64,000 nucleotides of DNA from Choristoneura fumiferana (Eukaryota; Arthropoda; Insecta; Lepidoptera; Tortricidae): contig NC_133483.1 in assembly GCF_025370935.1 (NCBI RefSeq), positions 3,233,632 through 3,297,631 on the forward strand, in the 5' to 3' direction. Position numbers and translations under genes: made by a program. How positions within the stretch are numbered: the stretch's first letter is position 1; every line of letters begins with the position of its first letter. Below, in pieces: positions 34,176-44,110 of this stretch. The notes under the pieces are model-generated. The model saw only the letters and a program-made list of their open reading frames with translations, was not told the origin of the DNA and did not search any database.

Positions 34176-34638
34176 AAGGCACTTGTCCCACCGCCAACGA
34201 TGAGCGAGAAGCGAGCAGAGCGAGTAACTAGAAACGATGGGCGAGCAGTGAGAAGCGAGTGTTCGAGCACGACGGGCGATTACTCACTCTACTCGCTCGA
34301 GCCGGGCGGCCGCCAAGCTAACAGCGCTGAGCGAGTATCGTTGAGCTAGTTTTATAGCTCAGCGAGTCTTATAGCTCTTGTCGCTGCGACAAATGACGTA
34401 AGAGCGAGTTCTCGCCGGCAGTGTGAACCGCCAGCGATCAACTATTAATATATGTCTCTTTTACTCACACAGGATCTTATATCTTATTTGTTTTCTGTAT
34501 CGCTTACTATGTCTGGTGTACAATAAAGAGTCTTTGTATTGTATTGTATTGTATTGTATTGTATCTTTTGTACGTTTCTTGAGCGAAAAAATAGTCGATA
34601 GCCAATCGTTTCCTCGCCGGCGGTGAGACAACTGCCTT
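34176..34638. mobile_element. TIR element 'AAGGCANTTGTC', with LINE tail inside
   Basis: The left end AAGGCACTTGTCCCACCGCC matches the reverse of the right end GGCGGTGAGACAACTGCCTT. The left half is rich in GAGCGAG motifs. At 34436-34565 the DNA changes to an A+T-rich segment with GTACAATAAAGAG and a (GTATT)n run, which reads as an inserted LINE 3' end. Confidence 0.65.
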
Positions 34639-34719
34639 AAAACCTAAAATTGCTAAAAGTGGCTCCGAAGCGGTAACGTTTCGTGTGCTCTGCCTACTCC
34701 ATTTGGGAATAGAGATGTG

Positions 34720-34795
34720 ATGTTTGTGTATGTTAAAAACGAATGCGAGATATTTTGTATTTGTTTTATTATCTCAACGAAACATATAGAACGAA
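34720..34795 (+). pseudogene. LINE coding remnant, left of the BEL element
   Basis: A plus frame open from about 34731 ends at the BEL junction and resumes in the correct phase at 42631 if one copy of the ACGAA duplication is counted. The right-hand part has the composition of a LINE reverse-transcriptase C-terminus. The target of the BEL insertion was therefore probably an old LINE. Confidence 0.5.
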
Positions 34796-35373
34796 TGTTG
34801 GCAATTCTCGCCCTGAGAACTGCCGGTGGGTTGATTTTGATTAGATGTGCGTGCGCACCCTGCGTCGCTTATACTTAGACCAAACCGCTGGCCTCGCGGG
34901 TTCGATGTGCAGGCCGCGCCTTGGTCGTCGGTGATGATGCCGATGTGAAGTCAGACCCTCTCCCAAGCCCCTGGGATCGGTCTGGACAGCTGCCGCCTCC
35001 TGTAGCTAGCTGCCGCCGGTGTCGTGTGAAGGGTTGAGGTTATGACGATGAAATCAAACTGCGATTACGTTCACCACTATATTATCGCGTTACTGATACC
35101 GTACAACTGTTTATATCTATAAATATGATTCAGATGATCTTAGATTACTTAATGACACGATTTGACACTGAGAGCTCCGCTCTGACCCCGAGATCGCTAT
35201 AGACGTCCACCGTCTCTCAGTGCTTTTGAATGACTGCCCGGTCGAATGAGTGACCGGTCCATTGACATACATAGGCTGTCAAAAACAATAAAAATGATTT
35301 AAGGGTCCATCACACATTCCCGTAAAGTGACTTCTACACGACCCGACCTACGATGTTACGTTTTGCGTAAACA
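34796..35373 (-). repeat. BEL 3' LTR
   Basis: 578 bp, TGTTGGCAATTCTCGCC at the left and GTTTTGCGTAAACA at the right on the plus strand. It differs from the other LTR at five single-base sites. A TATA-like stretch (TTTATAGATATAAACA on the minus strand) lies near 35111-35126. Confidence 0.97.
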
Positions 35374-35382
35374 TTTCCTGCC
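35374..35382 (-). other. Candidate polypurine tract of the BEL element
   Basis: On the minus strand GGCAGGAAA directly precedes the 3' LTR. It is short and has one pyrimidine, so it is a candidate for plus-strand priming only by position. Confidence 0.45.
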
Positions 35383-35690
35383 AGGGCCAGGCGAAAGATG
35401 GACTGAACACTTGCAAGCACTATTGACTCTACTTACAATAATATTGACTTATGATCTACTGATAAACAGCTGACAACCTATGACACTTAGGTGTAGCACA
35501 TGAATAAACGCTCTACCTATCCTGAAAATGTAGGTATACAATTGACTATGACTTATCCTAAGAGTTGAATGATCCATACATTATACACATGAAATAAACA
35601 ATATCCATTAGACTGAGGGTCTACATAATAATGTACAGATGATTATAAATTACAACAATATCAATTGGTGCCCTACCAATAAATATATGA
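35383..35690 (-). other. BEL 3' non-coding region
   Basis: Lies between the pol stop and the polypurine tract. No additional open frame (for example an envelope gene) is visible. Confidence 0.7.
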
Positions 35691-38600
35691 TTATGACTGA
35701 CCTACGTTATATTCAATAGGCAATTTACACAGTTTGACTACTGGGCGTATGAGTTCGCCACCTTGAGTTTTTAATTTAACTGACCTGACAATCTGGTCAG
35801 TTCCCTTATACACTTCAATGACTCTACCACGCCTCCATTGTAATGGAGGTGAGTTCTCATCCTTAATGAGAACCAGATCATTCAGTTCGAGGTTATTGAC
35901 TTGAGAATACCATTTATTACGCGCTTGTAAATTATTGAGATACTCAATATGCCACCTTGACCAGATTGATTGATACATTTTTTGAATAACCTGAAAACGT
36001 GATAACCTCGACGTCTTAGTGTCCTTCCAATGTGGTTCTGGTAGAGCTACTAATGGTTGACCAATGAGAAAGTGCCCCGGTGTGAGCACTTCGAGATCTG
36101 ACGGATCCTCACTCATAGGAACTAACGGCCTTGAATTCAATATGGACTCTATTTTTGAAAATAGAGTTGATAGTTCCTCAAACGTGAAGATAGTGTCTCC
36201 AGCCTCTCGTTTGAGTAAAAGCTTGGCATGCTTGACAGCTGACTCTACCAAACCCGACATGTGAGGAGCTCCTGCTGGGTTGAATTCCCAGCGAATATTT
36301 TGACGAGCAAATTCCCCTTTGAGTACAGTCTCATTATTGACCAGAAACTGATTGACATCACGCAGGTAAGAATTAGAGCCAACAAAATTAGTACCTCGAT
36401 CCGATCGGACGAGTGAAGGCAGCCCTCGTCGGCTGACAAACCTGGTGAACGACGCGATGAATGCCTCGATCGTCAATGCTGAAACCACCTCGAGATGAAC
36501 CGCCTTGGTTCCTAAACAGACAAACACACATAGGTAAGCTTTGACTGATTTAGCATTCCTTAATAAACTACTCTTAACTAAATATGGGCCTGCGAAGTCT
36601 GTCGCAACGCCTGAGAAAGGCCGTGCTGCCGTGACTCGGTCAGCCGGTAAATCTGCCATGAATGGCGGTTGAACCGATGAATTGAATCTGAAACAAACTA
36701 AACATTTCCTGATAACCCTTGAAACTTGACGCCGGAGTGACGGAAACCAATATTCCCTCCGGATTATAGCAATGAGCGCGTTCGTCGCTGCATGACAATA
36801 TGACCTGTGATAGTATTCGATGAGTAACTGACCCCATTTATGATCCTTAGGTATGAGATATGGATGCTTTGCTCCATATGGTAGAGCTGATTTACGTAGT
36901 CGTCCGCCGACACGCAGCATGTTTTCGTCATCGACGAAAACGCTAAGCTTCTGCAATGATTTACAGACCAGCTTTCCTTGTTTGACCATAACAATTTCCT
37001 CCTTGAAAGCGTCTAATTGAACTTTACCTATCCAATGTTTAGTAGCTGCGCGAATCTCGTCCAATGACAGTGTAGACTGAAGATTCCTTTGCTCCCTCGG
37101 CAACTTGATATTTTTACAAAATCTAAGTATGAATGCACTGACATTGATTAGTTTGCTATATGAACTGACACGTGATAAGAGTGCGTCTTCCCACGACTCT
37201 ACTGGCGTGACTAAATGAACTAATTTCTTGAAACCTGGTAACTCTTGAGGTATAGTGACTGGTAACTGTGGCCACTGGGATTCCTCCCGCAACAACCAAT
37301 CAGGTGACCACCACAATTTGAATTGAATTAATTCCCTTGCGGACATTCCGCGTGAAGCGACATCTGACGGATTACGCTCTGATCTGACATGACGCCATGT
37401 GATGTGACGTTTGGACTGTTGAATGTCCTGTACCCTGTTACATTCAAATGTTTGTAACATGTGAGGTTTGGCCTTGAGCCATGACAAAACAATACTGCTA
37501 TCTGACCAAGCATTGATAGTCTCTAACTGAACAGAGTCGTCGTACGAATCTGCGACGTGATTAAGCAGTTTGCATACCAGGTGAGATGCACTGAGTTCCA
37601 ATTTTGGAATCGTCTGCTTGGTTTTATGTGACGCGACGCGTGATTTAGCAATGACTAAGCTGACCTTGACATGTCCTGACGCATCCACCGTCCGTAGATA
37701 GACGCTCGCCGCGTATCCCAGCTCCGAGGCGTCGCCGAAACCGTGCAATGAGTATGAAACGGCGCTCGGTAGTGAGACACACCGAGGAATCTGTAAATGA
37801 GACAAATGATTGAGATCCTGCGTAAGTTCGTCCCACTGAGTGATTTGAGTTTGATTGATCGGCTCGTCCCAGTTGAGCCCATCCGAGAATAATGACTGTA
37901 AGAATACTTTGAATCGAAATATGACTGGTGCGCAATAACCACACGGGTCGTACAAACGTGCGATTGTACTGAGCACGCTACGTTTCGTAGGTGGGTGACC
38001 AAGTGGCACGTTGATTTGATATGCCATCGAGTCTGACACCGGATCCCATTGAACACCTAATACCTTGATGAAACTTTTATCCTCAGTATCAAATGAGTGT
38101 GGCAACTCGCAATACTCCTCCGGTAAGTCTCGCAATAGCTCCCTACTATTGGACGACCATTTACGTAACTCATAACCTGCGCTCCCGGTGAGCGCTATGA
38201 GCTCTTGCTTGAGCTGTTGAGCCTCTGCTACGGAGTCTGCTCCTGTGAGGATATCATCAACGAAGATATCTCGTCGCATGACGTGTGCTGCGTGTGAATT
38301 CGGATGCGACACCTCCCAATCGTCCGCTAGTAGCAACACCGTCCGTATAGCTATGAATGGACTTGACCTTAGCCCGTAGGTATTAGTATTTAATTCATAT
38401 ACCTGAACATCGTGTGACGGATCCTCCCTCCAGAGGATTAATTGATATTTCCTATCATCTGGGTGAACAAATGTTTGACGAAACATCATTTTGATGTCAG
38501 TAGTGAATACCACTTGATGACGTCGAAAATTTAAAATGATTTTAGTGATATCATTTTGAAGAGGTTGCCCAGAGTGAAGGCATTGATTGAGTGACACACC

Positions 38601-39620
38601 TGTGGACGATCGCCCTGATCCGTCGAATACAACTCTGATTTTATCGGTGCCTCGTTTAAAGATACCGTGATGCGGTATGACAAAATGTTCTGAGTTAAAT
38701 TGAAAATCCGATTTTGACATATGACCGAGAGTTTCGTACTCTCTCATGAAATCTTTATACTTGGAGGCGAAAAGTGCGTCCTTAGACATTTTTCTCTCCA
38801 AAGCTCGCAACCTTTTCATTGCAAGCGACCTTGATTCGCCTAATGATGACCGTGTTGAAAGTAACGGTAACCTGACTATGTATTTGCCGTCAGGCAGACG
38901 TTGAGTAGTGGAAATGTACAACCTTTCGCATTCCATGTGATCTGGATGAACTGCAGGCTTCGAAGGCGGCTCCTCGACCTTCCAAAACCGCTCGAGCACC
39001 TCCTCGAGTCTAGTGGCGTGCAGGCCGTAGTCCTCCACGGACGTACCCGCTGACTGTGATGACGTCACCGCTGACTGGTGAGTCGAGGTCAATGAACCCA
39101 TGACGACATGCCCAAAGCATGTCCCGTAGGCTGCTATTCCTGGAACGTGAGTGGAAATCTTTGAACCATCGAGTACATAATTTAATATGTCAGTACCTAA
39201 AATGATGTCCACATCTGAGGCTTTGTCAAACTTGCCATCAGCTAATATGATATGTGACAACCGTAATTGATCTTTGAGCTGAGTGTCATATGATGGAATG
39301 TTTCCCGTTAGTGAATACATGACTGAAGCTATTGTACTAATGATGGGTACCTGTTTACCTACAGGTTTGATTATTAATTTGACTATTGAACCAGGTACCT
39401 TTACCCTTTGCTGACCAATTCCATAAATATTATTACCATTAGACTGTTGGTGTAATTTTAACCTTTGAACTATTGACTGTTTAATTACTGAGACACTCGC
39501 CCCGGTGTCGAGTAAGGCCCTAACCTTAAAATAATTGCCATCACCTGATTTCACCATTACTACCGCCGTGGGACAAATGGTGACTGGTAATGACTGTGTC
39601 ACACCAACAGTGGTAGCATC
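35691..39620 (-). CDS. pol: BEL/Pao pol: protease, reverse transcriptase, RNase H, integrase
   Basis: Open for about 1,309 codons after an in-frame TGA at 39621-39623. The first codons give no ATG (position 39602 is GTG), so pol has no obvious start of its own and is expected to be made as part of a gag-pol product. Numbering residues from 39602: aspartic protease LLDTGAS with DTG at 32-34; reverse transcriptase with TTDIKMMF (Asp369) and FVDD at 447-450; RNase H with GDAS (Asp624), LEL (Glu669), WSDSS (Asp701) and NPSD (Asp747); integrase zinc-binding HX4H (932, 937) and CX2C (967, 970); integrase core Asp1002 (TDFAGPY), Asp1068 (SDRGTNF) and Glu1120 (GLVESAVKHAK); C-terminal DUF5641-like region from about 1175. 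All catalytic residues are present and there is no internal stop. Confidence 0.95.
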   Translation of the reverse strand, partial: DATTVGVTQSLPVTICPTAVVMVKSGDGNYFKVRALLDTGASVSVIKQSIVQRLKLHQQSNGNNIYGIGQQRVKVPGSIVKLIIKPVGKQVPIISTIASVMYSLTGNIPSYDTQLKDQLRLSHIILADGKFDKASDVDIILGTDILNYVLDGSKISTHVPGIAAYGTCFGHVVMGSLTSTHQSAVTSSQSAGTSVEDYGLHATRLEEVLERFWKVEEPPSKPAVHPDHMECERLYISTTQRLPDGKYIVRLPLLSTRSSLGESRSLAMKRLRALERKMSKDALFASKYKDFMREYETLGHMSKSDFQFNSEHFVIPHHGIFKRGTDKIRVVFDGSGRSSTGVSLNQCLHSGQPLQNDITKIILNFRRHQVVFTTDIKMMFRQTFVHPDDRKYQLILWREDPSHDVQVYELNTNTYGLRSSPFIAIRTVLLLADDWEVSHPNSHAAHVMRRDIFVDDILTGADSVAEAQQLKQELIALTGSAGYELRKWSSNSRELLRDLPEEYCELPHSFDTEDKSFIKVLGVQWDPVSDSMAYQINVPLGHPPTKRSVLSTIARLYDPCGYCAPVIFRFKVFLQSLFSDGLNWDEPINQTQITQWDELTQDLNHLSHLQIPRCVSLPSAVSYSLHGFGDASELGYAASVYLRTVDASGHVKVSLVIAKSRVASHKTKQTIPKLELSASHLVCKLLNHVADSYDDSVQLETINAWSDSSIVLSWLKAKPHMLQTFECNRVQDIQQSKRHITWRHVRSERNPSDVASRGMSARELIQFKLWWSPDWLLREESQWPQLPVTIPQELPGFKKLVHLVTPVESWEDALLSRVSSYSKLINVSAFILRFCKNIKLPREQRNLQSTLSLDEIRAATKHWIGKVQLDAFKEEIVMVKQGKLVCKSLQKLSVFVDDENMLRVGGRLRKSALPYGAKHPYLIPKDHKWGQLLIEYYHRSYCHAATNALIAIIRREYWFPSLRRQVSRVIRKCLVCFRFNSSVQPPFMADLPADRVTAARPFSGVATDFAGPYLVKSSLLRNAKSVKAYLCVFVCLGTKAVHLEVVSALTIEAFIASFTRFVSRRGLPSLVRSDRGTNFVGSNSYLRDVNQFLVNNETVLKGEFARQNIRWEFNPAGAPHMSGLVESAVKHAKLLLKREAGDTIFTFEELSTLFSKIESILNSRPLVPMSEDPSDLEVLTPGHFLIGQPLVALPEPHWKDTKTSRLSRFQVIQKMYQSIWSRWHIEYLNNLQARNKWYSQVNNLELNDLVLIKDENSPPLQWRRGRVIEVYKGTDQIVRSVKLKTQGGELIRPVVKLCKLPIEYNVGQS

Positions 39621-39989
39621 TCATTGAGGAGATGGTGGTGATTGTGGAGGAATGGGGCTGATCCGCTGCCCATACCTAAGTGCCTGGTACTCAGACTGAG
39701 CCCACTGTGCCCTTGCCCCTACCGGAAGCCTTGGCCGGTAAGCTGCCATCGCCTGAGCTGATGGAGCTTCCTGGTACAGTGGTTGAGTCACTGGTACATC
39801 TGAGTGGCCGCCCTGGCTCGGTTGAGGTGCACACACAAGTGGGTAGCCACCCTGGCCCACGCCTTGTGCATGATGCTGGGGTTGCCTGCCCGGTGACTGA
39901 CGCTTGGGCGATTGCCTACCGTGACCTGATGTTGACACCACAGGTTGGTCCCTTTCAGGTGATTCCCTAGCCTTAGGAGCTGCCCTGCA
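39621..39989 (-). CDS. gag-pol linker frame, ends in TGA
   Basis: Open in the pol frame from just after a TAA (39990-39992) to the TGA at 39621-39623; it overlaps the 3' end of the gag frame by about 200 nt. Its product is hydrophilic and rich in Gln, Pro, Ser and Gly, as expected for the segment between the zinc knuckles and protease. The last gag-frame residues in the overlap look like an out-of-frame reading of the same DNA. The stop context is CAA-TGA-GAT. I cannot tell damage from recoding by sequence alone. Confidence 0.7.
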   Translation of the reverse strand, partial: CRAAPKARESPERDQPVVSTSGHGRQSPKRQSPGRQPQHHAQGVGQGGYPLVCAPQPSQGGHSDVPVTQPLYQEAPSAQAMAAYRPRLPVGARAQWAQSEYQALRYGQRISPIPPQSPPSPQ

Positions 39990-41185
39990 TTACAAATGAG
40001 TGAGTTGTGCTCAGGAGACTTGCAGTGCAGACACCAATTCCGTTGACTGCAGTCCCTAGCATAGTGCAACCTCAAGCACTTAAAACAGTGACCACTACGT
40101 TTCGCCCACGCCTTGCGTGCTACTGGTGACATACTTAGAAACACTGCGCATCTATATAATGAGTGGTCCCCACTACAAAATGAACATGATGAAATAGAAT
40201 TCACCTGATGAACTTGGTGCACTCCGCGTGCTGGCCTGCCACGTGCCTCCGAGGTGGACGCACCCTGCCGTCCTCGTCGTGGTGGTGGCCGGTGGTAGCT
40301 TCTCCCTGAAGCCGCTTCTGGTGTTGGTGACACGGCGAGTTGCACCCTGCATTGCTCGTCGAGTACCTCGAGCAGTTGCTGAACACTGGGTAGAACCTGA
40401 TGACACGTCCCATACCGCTGTTCGAATGCTGACCTGATCAATGTTGGCAGCTTCTGTATGATTAAAAACACAATTAAATATGACCATTCATTAATTGGTT
40501 GTTTAAGCTTTTCCAGTGCCTGAATAGATTCTCGGAGAGGATCATAGAAATCTGACCTTAACCTCTCAACATTGTTAATGACCGGTAGGTTGGTGATCTG
40601 TGACAAGTATGTATCGACCAGCACCCTGTGGTTCTGATACCTATCTGTGAGCAATTTCAGTGCCACTGAATAATTTTGACCATCCATCGGTAGCTGACGT
40701 ATGAGCGACAAAGCTTCACCTGACAATGATGCTCGCAAATAAAAATGCTTCTCCGAATCTGAAATGTCCCGTGAATGGACCAAGGATTGAAAGAGATCGA
40801 AGAATGACATCCACTCCATTGGCCTGCCGCTAAACTTAGGCAGTTCAATGGAAGGCAACTTTGCCATTACCTGGCTATGATGACGTATCCTAGGCTCGTC
40901 TGCGGACCCCCTGCCCTCCGATGCCTGCTCCAACCTGACAAGTAACTTATTGATTTCACTAAACTGTGCATGAATTTGTTCCATTTCTCCCTCAGGAATC
41001 TCCTCTGACGAAAGACCAAGCAACGCCTCGTATGCTAGTACGAACTGATTATAATATGAACCGAAATTACGTTTAGCTACTGCCACCGCTGATGTACCTT
41101 GGGCTTCGCTTATTGTACTAGCGAAATCTGACAGCATGCGATATTTCGACATAAATTGAATCTTGGCATGAATTTTAGGAGGCAT
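39788..41185 (-). CDS. gag: BEL/Pao gag
   Basis: 465 codons from ATG at 41185. Residues about 105-260 carry the DUF1759-type domain typical of BEL/Pao capsid proteins (LPKFSGRPMEWMSFFDLFQS, LRASLSGEAL). A basic Arg/Gly-rich segment at about 295-325 precedes three CCHC zinc knuckles: Cys334-Cys337-His341-Cys346, Cys367-Cys370-His374-Cys379 and Cys385-Cys388-His393-Cys398. The role is to form the particle and bind element RNA. The tail after Cys398 differs in character because it follows a frame that leaves the gag-pol frame by -1; no canonical XXXYYYZ slip site in the right phase was seen in the overlap. Confidence 0.93.
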   Translation of the reverse strand: MPPKIHAKIQFMSKYRMLSDFASTISEAQGTSAVAVAKRNFGSYYNQFVLAYEALLGLSSEEIPEGEMEQIHAQFSEINKLLVRLEQASEGRGSADEPRIRHHSQVMAKLPSIELPKFSGRPMEWMSFFDLFQSLVHSRDISDSEKHFYLRASLSGEALSLIRQLPMDGQNYSVALKLLTDRYQNHRVLVDTYLSQITNLPVINNVERLRSDFYDPLRESIQALEKLKQPINEWSYLIVFLIIQKLPTLIRSAFEQRYGTCHQVLPSVQQLLEVLDEQCRVQLAVSPTPEAASGRSYHRPPPRRGRQGASTSEARGRPARGVHQVHQVNSISSCSFCSGDHSLYRCAVFLSMSPVARKAWAKRSGHCFKCLRLHYARDCSQRNWCLHCKSPEHNSLICNAGQLLRLGNHLKGTNLWCQHQVTVGNRPSVSHRAGNPSIMHKAWARVATHLCVHLNRARAATQMYQ

Positions 41186-42047
41186 ATTGACTTAAATGAA
41201 TGAAGTACTTGATGTGTTTAAATCAAGTAAATAACCTCTGAATTCAATGACATACGATAAATGCTTACACTGAATAACAATAGTCACACCCTGTGCCACA
41301 CTTGTATTAAACTACCTACTTAAAGTTAACTTTAACAACAATCGACGCGCGATATCAACAACAAAACTCACTGTTTGATTAAATTAAACACAACTGTATT
41401 TAAACTTAAACCTCACTAAAACAGCATTTGTTTACTTATGCCGTAATGATTAACTGATAACGTGATAATGATAAGATTATTGATTTCAGATAACGATTGT
41501 TGATTATGTTGATAAATAAATGACATTTGCCACAAATGAACGAATGAATGAGTCAGTTATGCGCTCATCTGACCATAGATAATGCAACTCGCAAGTCGTC
41601 CGAATTGATCGGAGTGAAGTGAATGACAATTTATAAAAATAAAGAACACTTAAAGTCTTTGAATGAATGAATGAGAATGTGATTGACTTGCCGAGTTCCG
41701 TTCCGTCCGTTCTCCGTTGATTTGTGTGATGACTTGCTTGCTTGTTTGCTACTCGCAACAAGATGGCGGCGAAATTTCTTCCAATGATGAATATTTCGAG
41801 TGTCAATACCTATTGCACTATTTAAACCGCACTTTCACTCACTGCGAAAATGACTTAACGCGCACTGAATTTAAAGTCTTAATATTATTAATCAATATTA
41901 TGATAATATGATGTGAAGTATGCGCGCGCGGCGCCCGCCGTGCCGAGATGATAATGAAGTACACGCGCCCTGCGACGTACGTTATCGTGCTGATTCTTCT
42001 CTAACGTTCTTCTAACGTTCTGCTCCCCTCATGGGTTCCACCAAAAA
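41186..42047 (-). other. BEL 5' leader with candidate primer-binding site
   Basis: On the minus strand, TGG occurs 4-7 nt after the 5' LTR (TTTTTGGTGGAACCCATGAG, 42047-42028), the expected position for a tRNA primer-binding site. The tRNA species cannot be named from memory. The rest of the leader has no long frame; a (TGAA)n-like run lies near 41541-41560. Confidence 0.6.
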
Positions 42048-42625
42048 TGTTGGCAATTCTCGCCCTGAGAACTGCCGGTGGGTTGATTTTGATTAGATGT
42101 GCGTGCGCACCCTGCGTCGCTTATACTTAGACCAAACCGCTGGCCTCGCGGGTTCGATGTGCAGGCCGCGCCTTGGTCGTCGCTGATGATGCCGATGTGA
42201 AGGCAGACCCTCTCCCGAGCCCCTGGGATCGGTCTGGACAGCTGCCGCCTCCTGTAGCTAGCTGCCGCCGGTGTCGTGTGAAGGGTTGAGGTTATGACGA
42301 TGAAATCAAACTGCGATTACGTTCACCACTATATTATCGCGATACTGATACCGTACAACTGTTTATATCTATAAATATGATTCAGATGATCTTAGATTAC
42401 TTAATGACACGATTTGACACTGAGAGCTCCGCTCTGACCCCGAGATCGCTATAGACGTCCACCGTCTCTCAGTGCTTTTGAATGACTGCCCGGTCGAATG
42501 AGTGACCGGTCCATTGACGTACATAGGCTGTCAAAAACAATAAAAATGATTTAAGGGTCCATCACACATTCCCGTAAAGTGACTTCTACACGACCCGACC
42601 TACGATGTTACGTTTTGCGTAAACA
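42048..42625 (-). repeat. BEL 5' LTR
   Basis: 578 bp, same boundaries as the other LTR. On the minus strand this copy drives transcription of gag-pol. The TATA-like stretch is near 42363-42378. The five differences from the 3' LTR are all single-base substitutions, with no indels. Confidence 0.97.
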
Positions 42626-42630
42626 ACGAA

Positions 42631-42749
42631 ATACGGTAAAACGATGCTCAGTAATGAAGGAGCTCGTTTTTATAATAAAATACCCTCGCATAACAAAAAT
42701 GTAAGCTCATTTCGTGCATTTAAACCACAGTTAGCAAAACATTATCATC
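42631..42749 (+). pseudogene. LINE coding remnant, right of the BEL element
   Basis: The plus frame includes GARFYNKIPSH and SSFRAFKPQLAKHY, the shape of a jockey/CR1-type reverse-transcriptase C-terminus (aromatic-YN.IP....RAFK..L). It is interrupted on the left by BEL and on the right by SINE A, and has a stop shortly after 43062. Confidence 0.55.
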
Positions 42750-43047
42750 ATCATTCCATCATTCCAGCCTATATACGTCCCACTGCAGGGCAGAGGCCTC
42801 CTCTCAGAACAAGAGGGCTTGGGCCATAGTTCCCACGCGGGCCCAGTGCGGATTGGGAACTTCACACGCACCATTGAATTGCTTCGCAGGTTTGTGCAGG
42901 TTTCCTCACGATGTTTTCCTTCACCGCAAAGCTCGTGGTAAATTGCAAATGAATTTCGAAAAACTCAGAGGTGCGAGCCGGGGTTTGAACCCACGACCCT
43001 CTGCTTGAGAGGCGATAGGTCAAACCACTAGGCCACCACGGCTACAT
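42750..43047 (-). mobile_element. SINE family A, full-length, minus strand
   Basis: Tail at left (TTCCAGCCTATATACGTCCC), tRNA-like head at right with B box GGGGTTTGAACCC and A box GGTCAAACCACTAGGCC (reversed). CAAAACATTATCATC flanks it at 42735-42749 and 43048-43062; part of that 15-bp match may be shared with the (TCA)n tail. Inserted in the same LINE remnant as the BEL element. Confidence 0.9.
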
Positions 43048-43280
43048 CAAAACATTATCATCGCTGATACTTAATTCCTCATCTCAAATTGCTACAATTG
43101 CGTGAAGTGTGTACGTTACCTACTTTGTGATTGTTTGTGAGATTTATTAATTACTTATGTTCAATGAATGCGGCGACGAACATCCATCAAATTGTTCTAA
43201 GTTAAATGATTTTATCACGGAAGTGAAGATCATCTATGTTAATAATAAATTTCTATAAACCTAAACATTTTTAAGCAATA

Positions 43281-43395
43281 AGACCCTGTCCAGACGTAGC
43301 ATTTTACACGCGAGGGCACTCGCGCGTTGAAACTCGCGCGTTCCCAAGGTAGTACAGTGCCCTCGCGCGAAAAACGCTCCGTCTGAACAGGGTCT
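43281..43395. mobile_element. Foldback MITE 'AGACCCTGTCCAGACG'
   Basis: AGACCCTGTCCAGACGTAGC on the left against CCGTCTGAACAGGGTCT on the right, continued by CGCGAGGGCACT and AGTGCCCTCGCG. About 115 bp, arms of about 40 bp. Confidence 0.8.
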
Positions 43396-43812
43396 AAGAT
43401 CGCCTGTACCCTGAAGGAAGCGTACAAAAATATCTGACACCTCCTACCAGCTTTAGAAACAAAGTCATATCAGATATTTATGCACGTTTTGTTGTGTCAG
43501 ATATTGGTGCTGGTTGTACCAGTTGAAACCCTGGAATATTTAAAATGACATCATCAAGAAATGTGGCTGTAAAAGTTAGCTCTAAAAGCAGTAATAAAAC
43601 ATTATTAAGACGGGTTCCGCTGCGTATTTAACTCACCGTGTGCAGAATGTACGAGTAATTCATGTTATGAGCTTTCATTTTTAAATCGCGCGAATTTTTT
43701 ATGTGGCACAATATATGTTATAATCCAACCGGTTTTCTGAGTCGCGAAGTTTCTCGTTGACAATAGATTTGCGTTTAAGCTAGCCAAATATCAAAATGAT
43801 CATTCAGAAATA
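43396..43812. other. No recognisable feature
   Basis: A TCAGATATTTATGCACG motif occurs near 43470 and a related TCAGATATTTTTGCACG near 31939. No gene. Confidence 0.4.
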
Positions 43813-43820
43813 GTAATTTA

Positions 43821-44110
43821 GGGTGACACTCTTTCCCGGCCCGGATAATACCGGGATGGAAATACCGACCCTGTTTTTCGTGTACACGCCCATAGAAGCT
43901 CCTGTCAGTTTCTATGGGCGCGTATACAAAAAACAGGGCCGTAGTCATACTTGTTAAGGCCATTTTTTGGCCGGATGCTGCACTTCGTTAAGAAAGCAAG
44001 CCGCTTTGCACAGTGATAGTACTGACTAAACTGAGTGATTTGACTCGCAGCAGCGGAAGTTACCGGTATTTCCATGTCGGTGTTATTCGGGCCGGGAAAG
44101 AGTGTCACCC
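43821..44110. mobile_element. hAT-type MITE 'GGGTGACACTCTTTCCCGG', copy 2
   Basis: Inverted ends GGGTGACACTCTTTCCCGGC and CCGGGAAAGAGTGTCACCC. The 8-bp direct repeat GTAATTTA flanks it (43813-43820, 44111-44118), as for hAT elements. Compared with copy 1 (16700-16860) it has about 125 extra bases in the right half, from about 43938 to 44062. Confidence 0.87.

Larger units (their letters stand above)
34796..42625 (-). mobile_element. BEL/Pao LTR retrotransposon, complete
   Basis: 7,830 bp from LTR end to LTR end. LTRs of 578 bp (34796-35373 and 42048-42625) begin TG and end CA, and the insertion is flanked by ACGAA (34791-34795, 42626-42630). By hand alignment the LTRs differ at 5 positions, so the insertion is fairly young. 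Reading on the minus strand: 5' LTR, leader, gag (41185-39788), gag-pol junction, pol (39620-35691), 3' LTR. The order protease, reverse transcriptase, RNase H, integrase and the DUF1759-type gag identify BEL/Pao. No envelope gene is seen. A -1 frame change and one in-frame TGA separate gag from pol. Confidence 0.97.

Noticed and set aside
35374..35690. Envelope gene after pol
   Set aside because: Only about 300 bp before the LTR, with no frame, signal peptide or membrane segment.
39788..39989. Canonical -1 slippery heptamer in the gag-pol overlap
   Set aside because: I read the overlap codon by codon and found no XXXYYYZ in the right phase, so a programmed frameshift is not claimed.
40173..40487. 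Extra gene overlapping gag
   Set aside because: It is an off-frame reading of the gag zinc-knuckle region; gag in the main frame explains the DNA.
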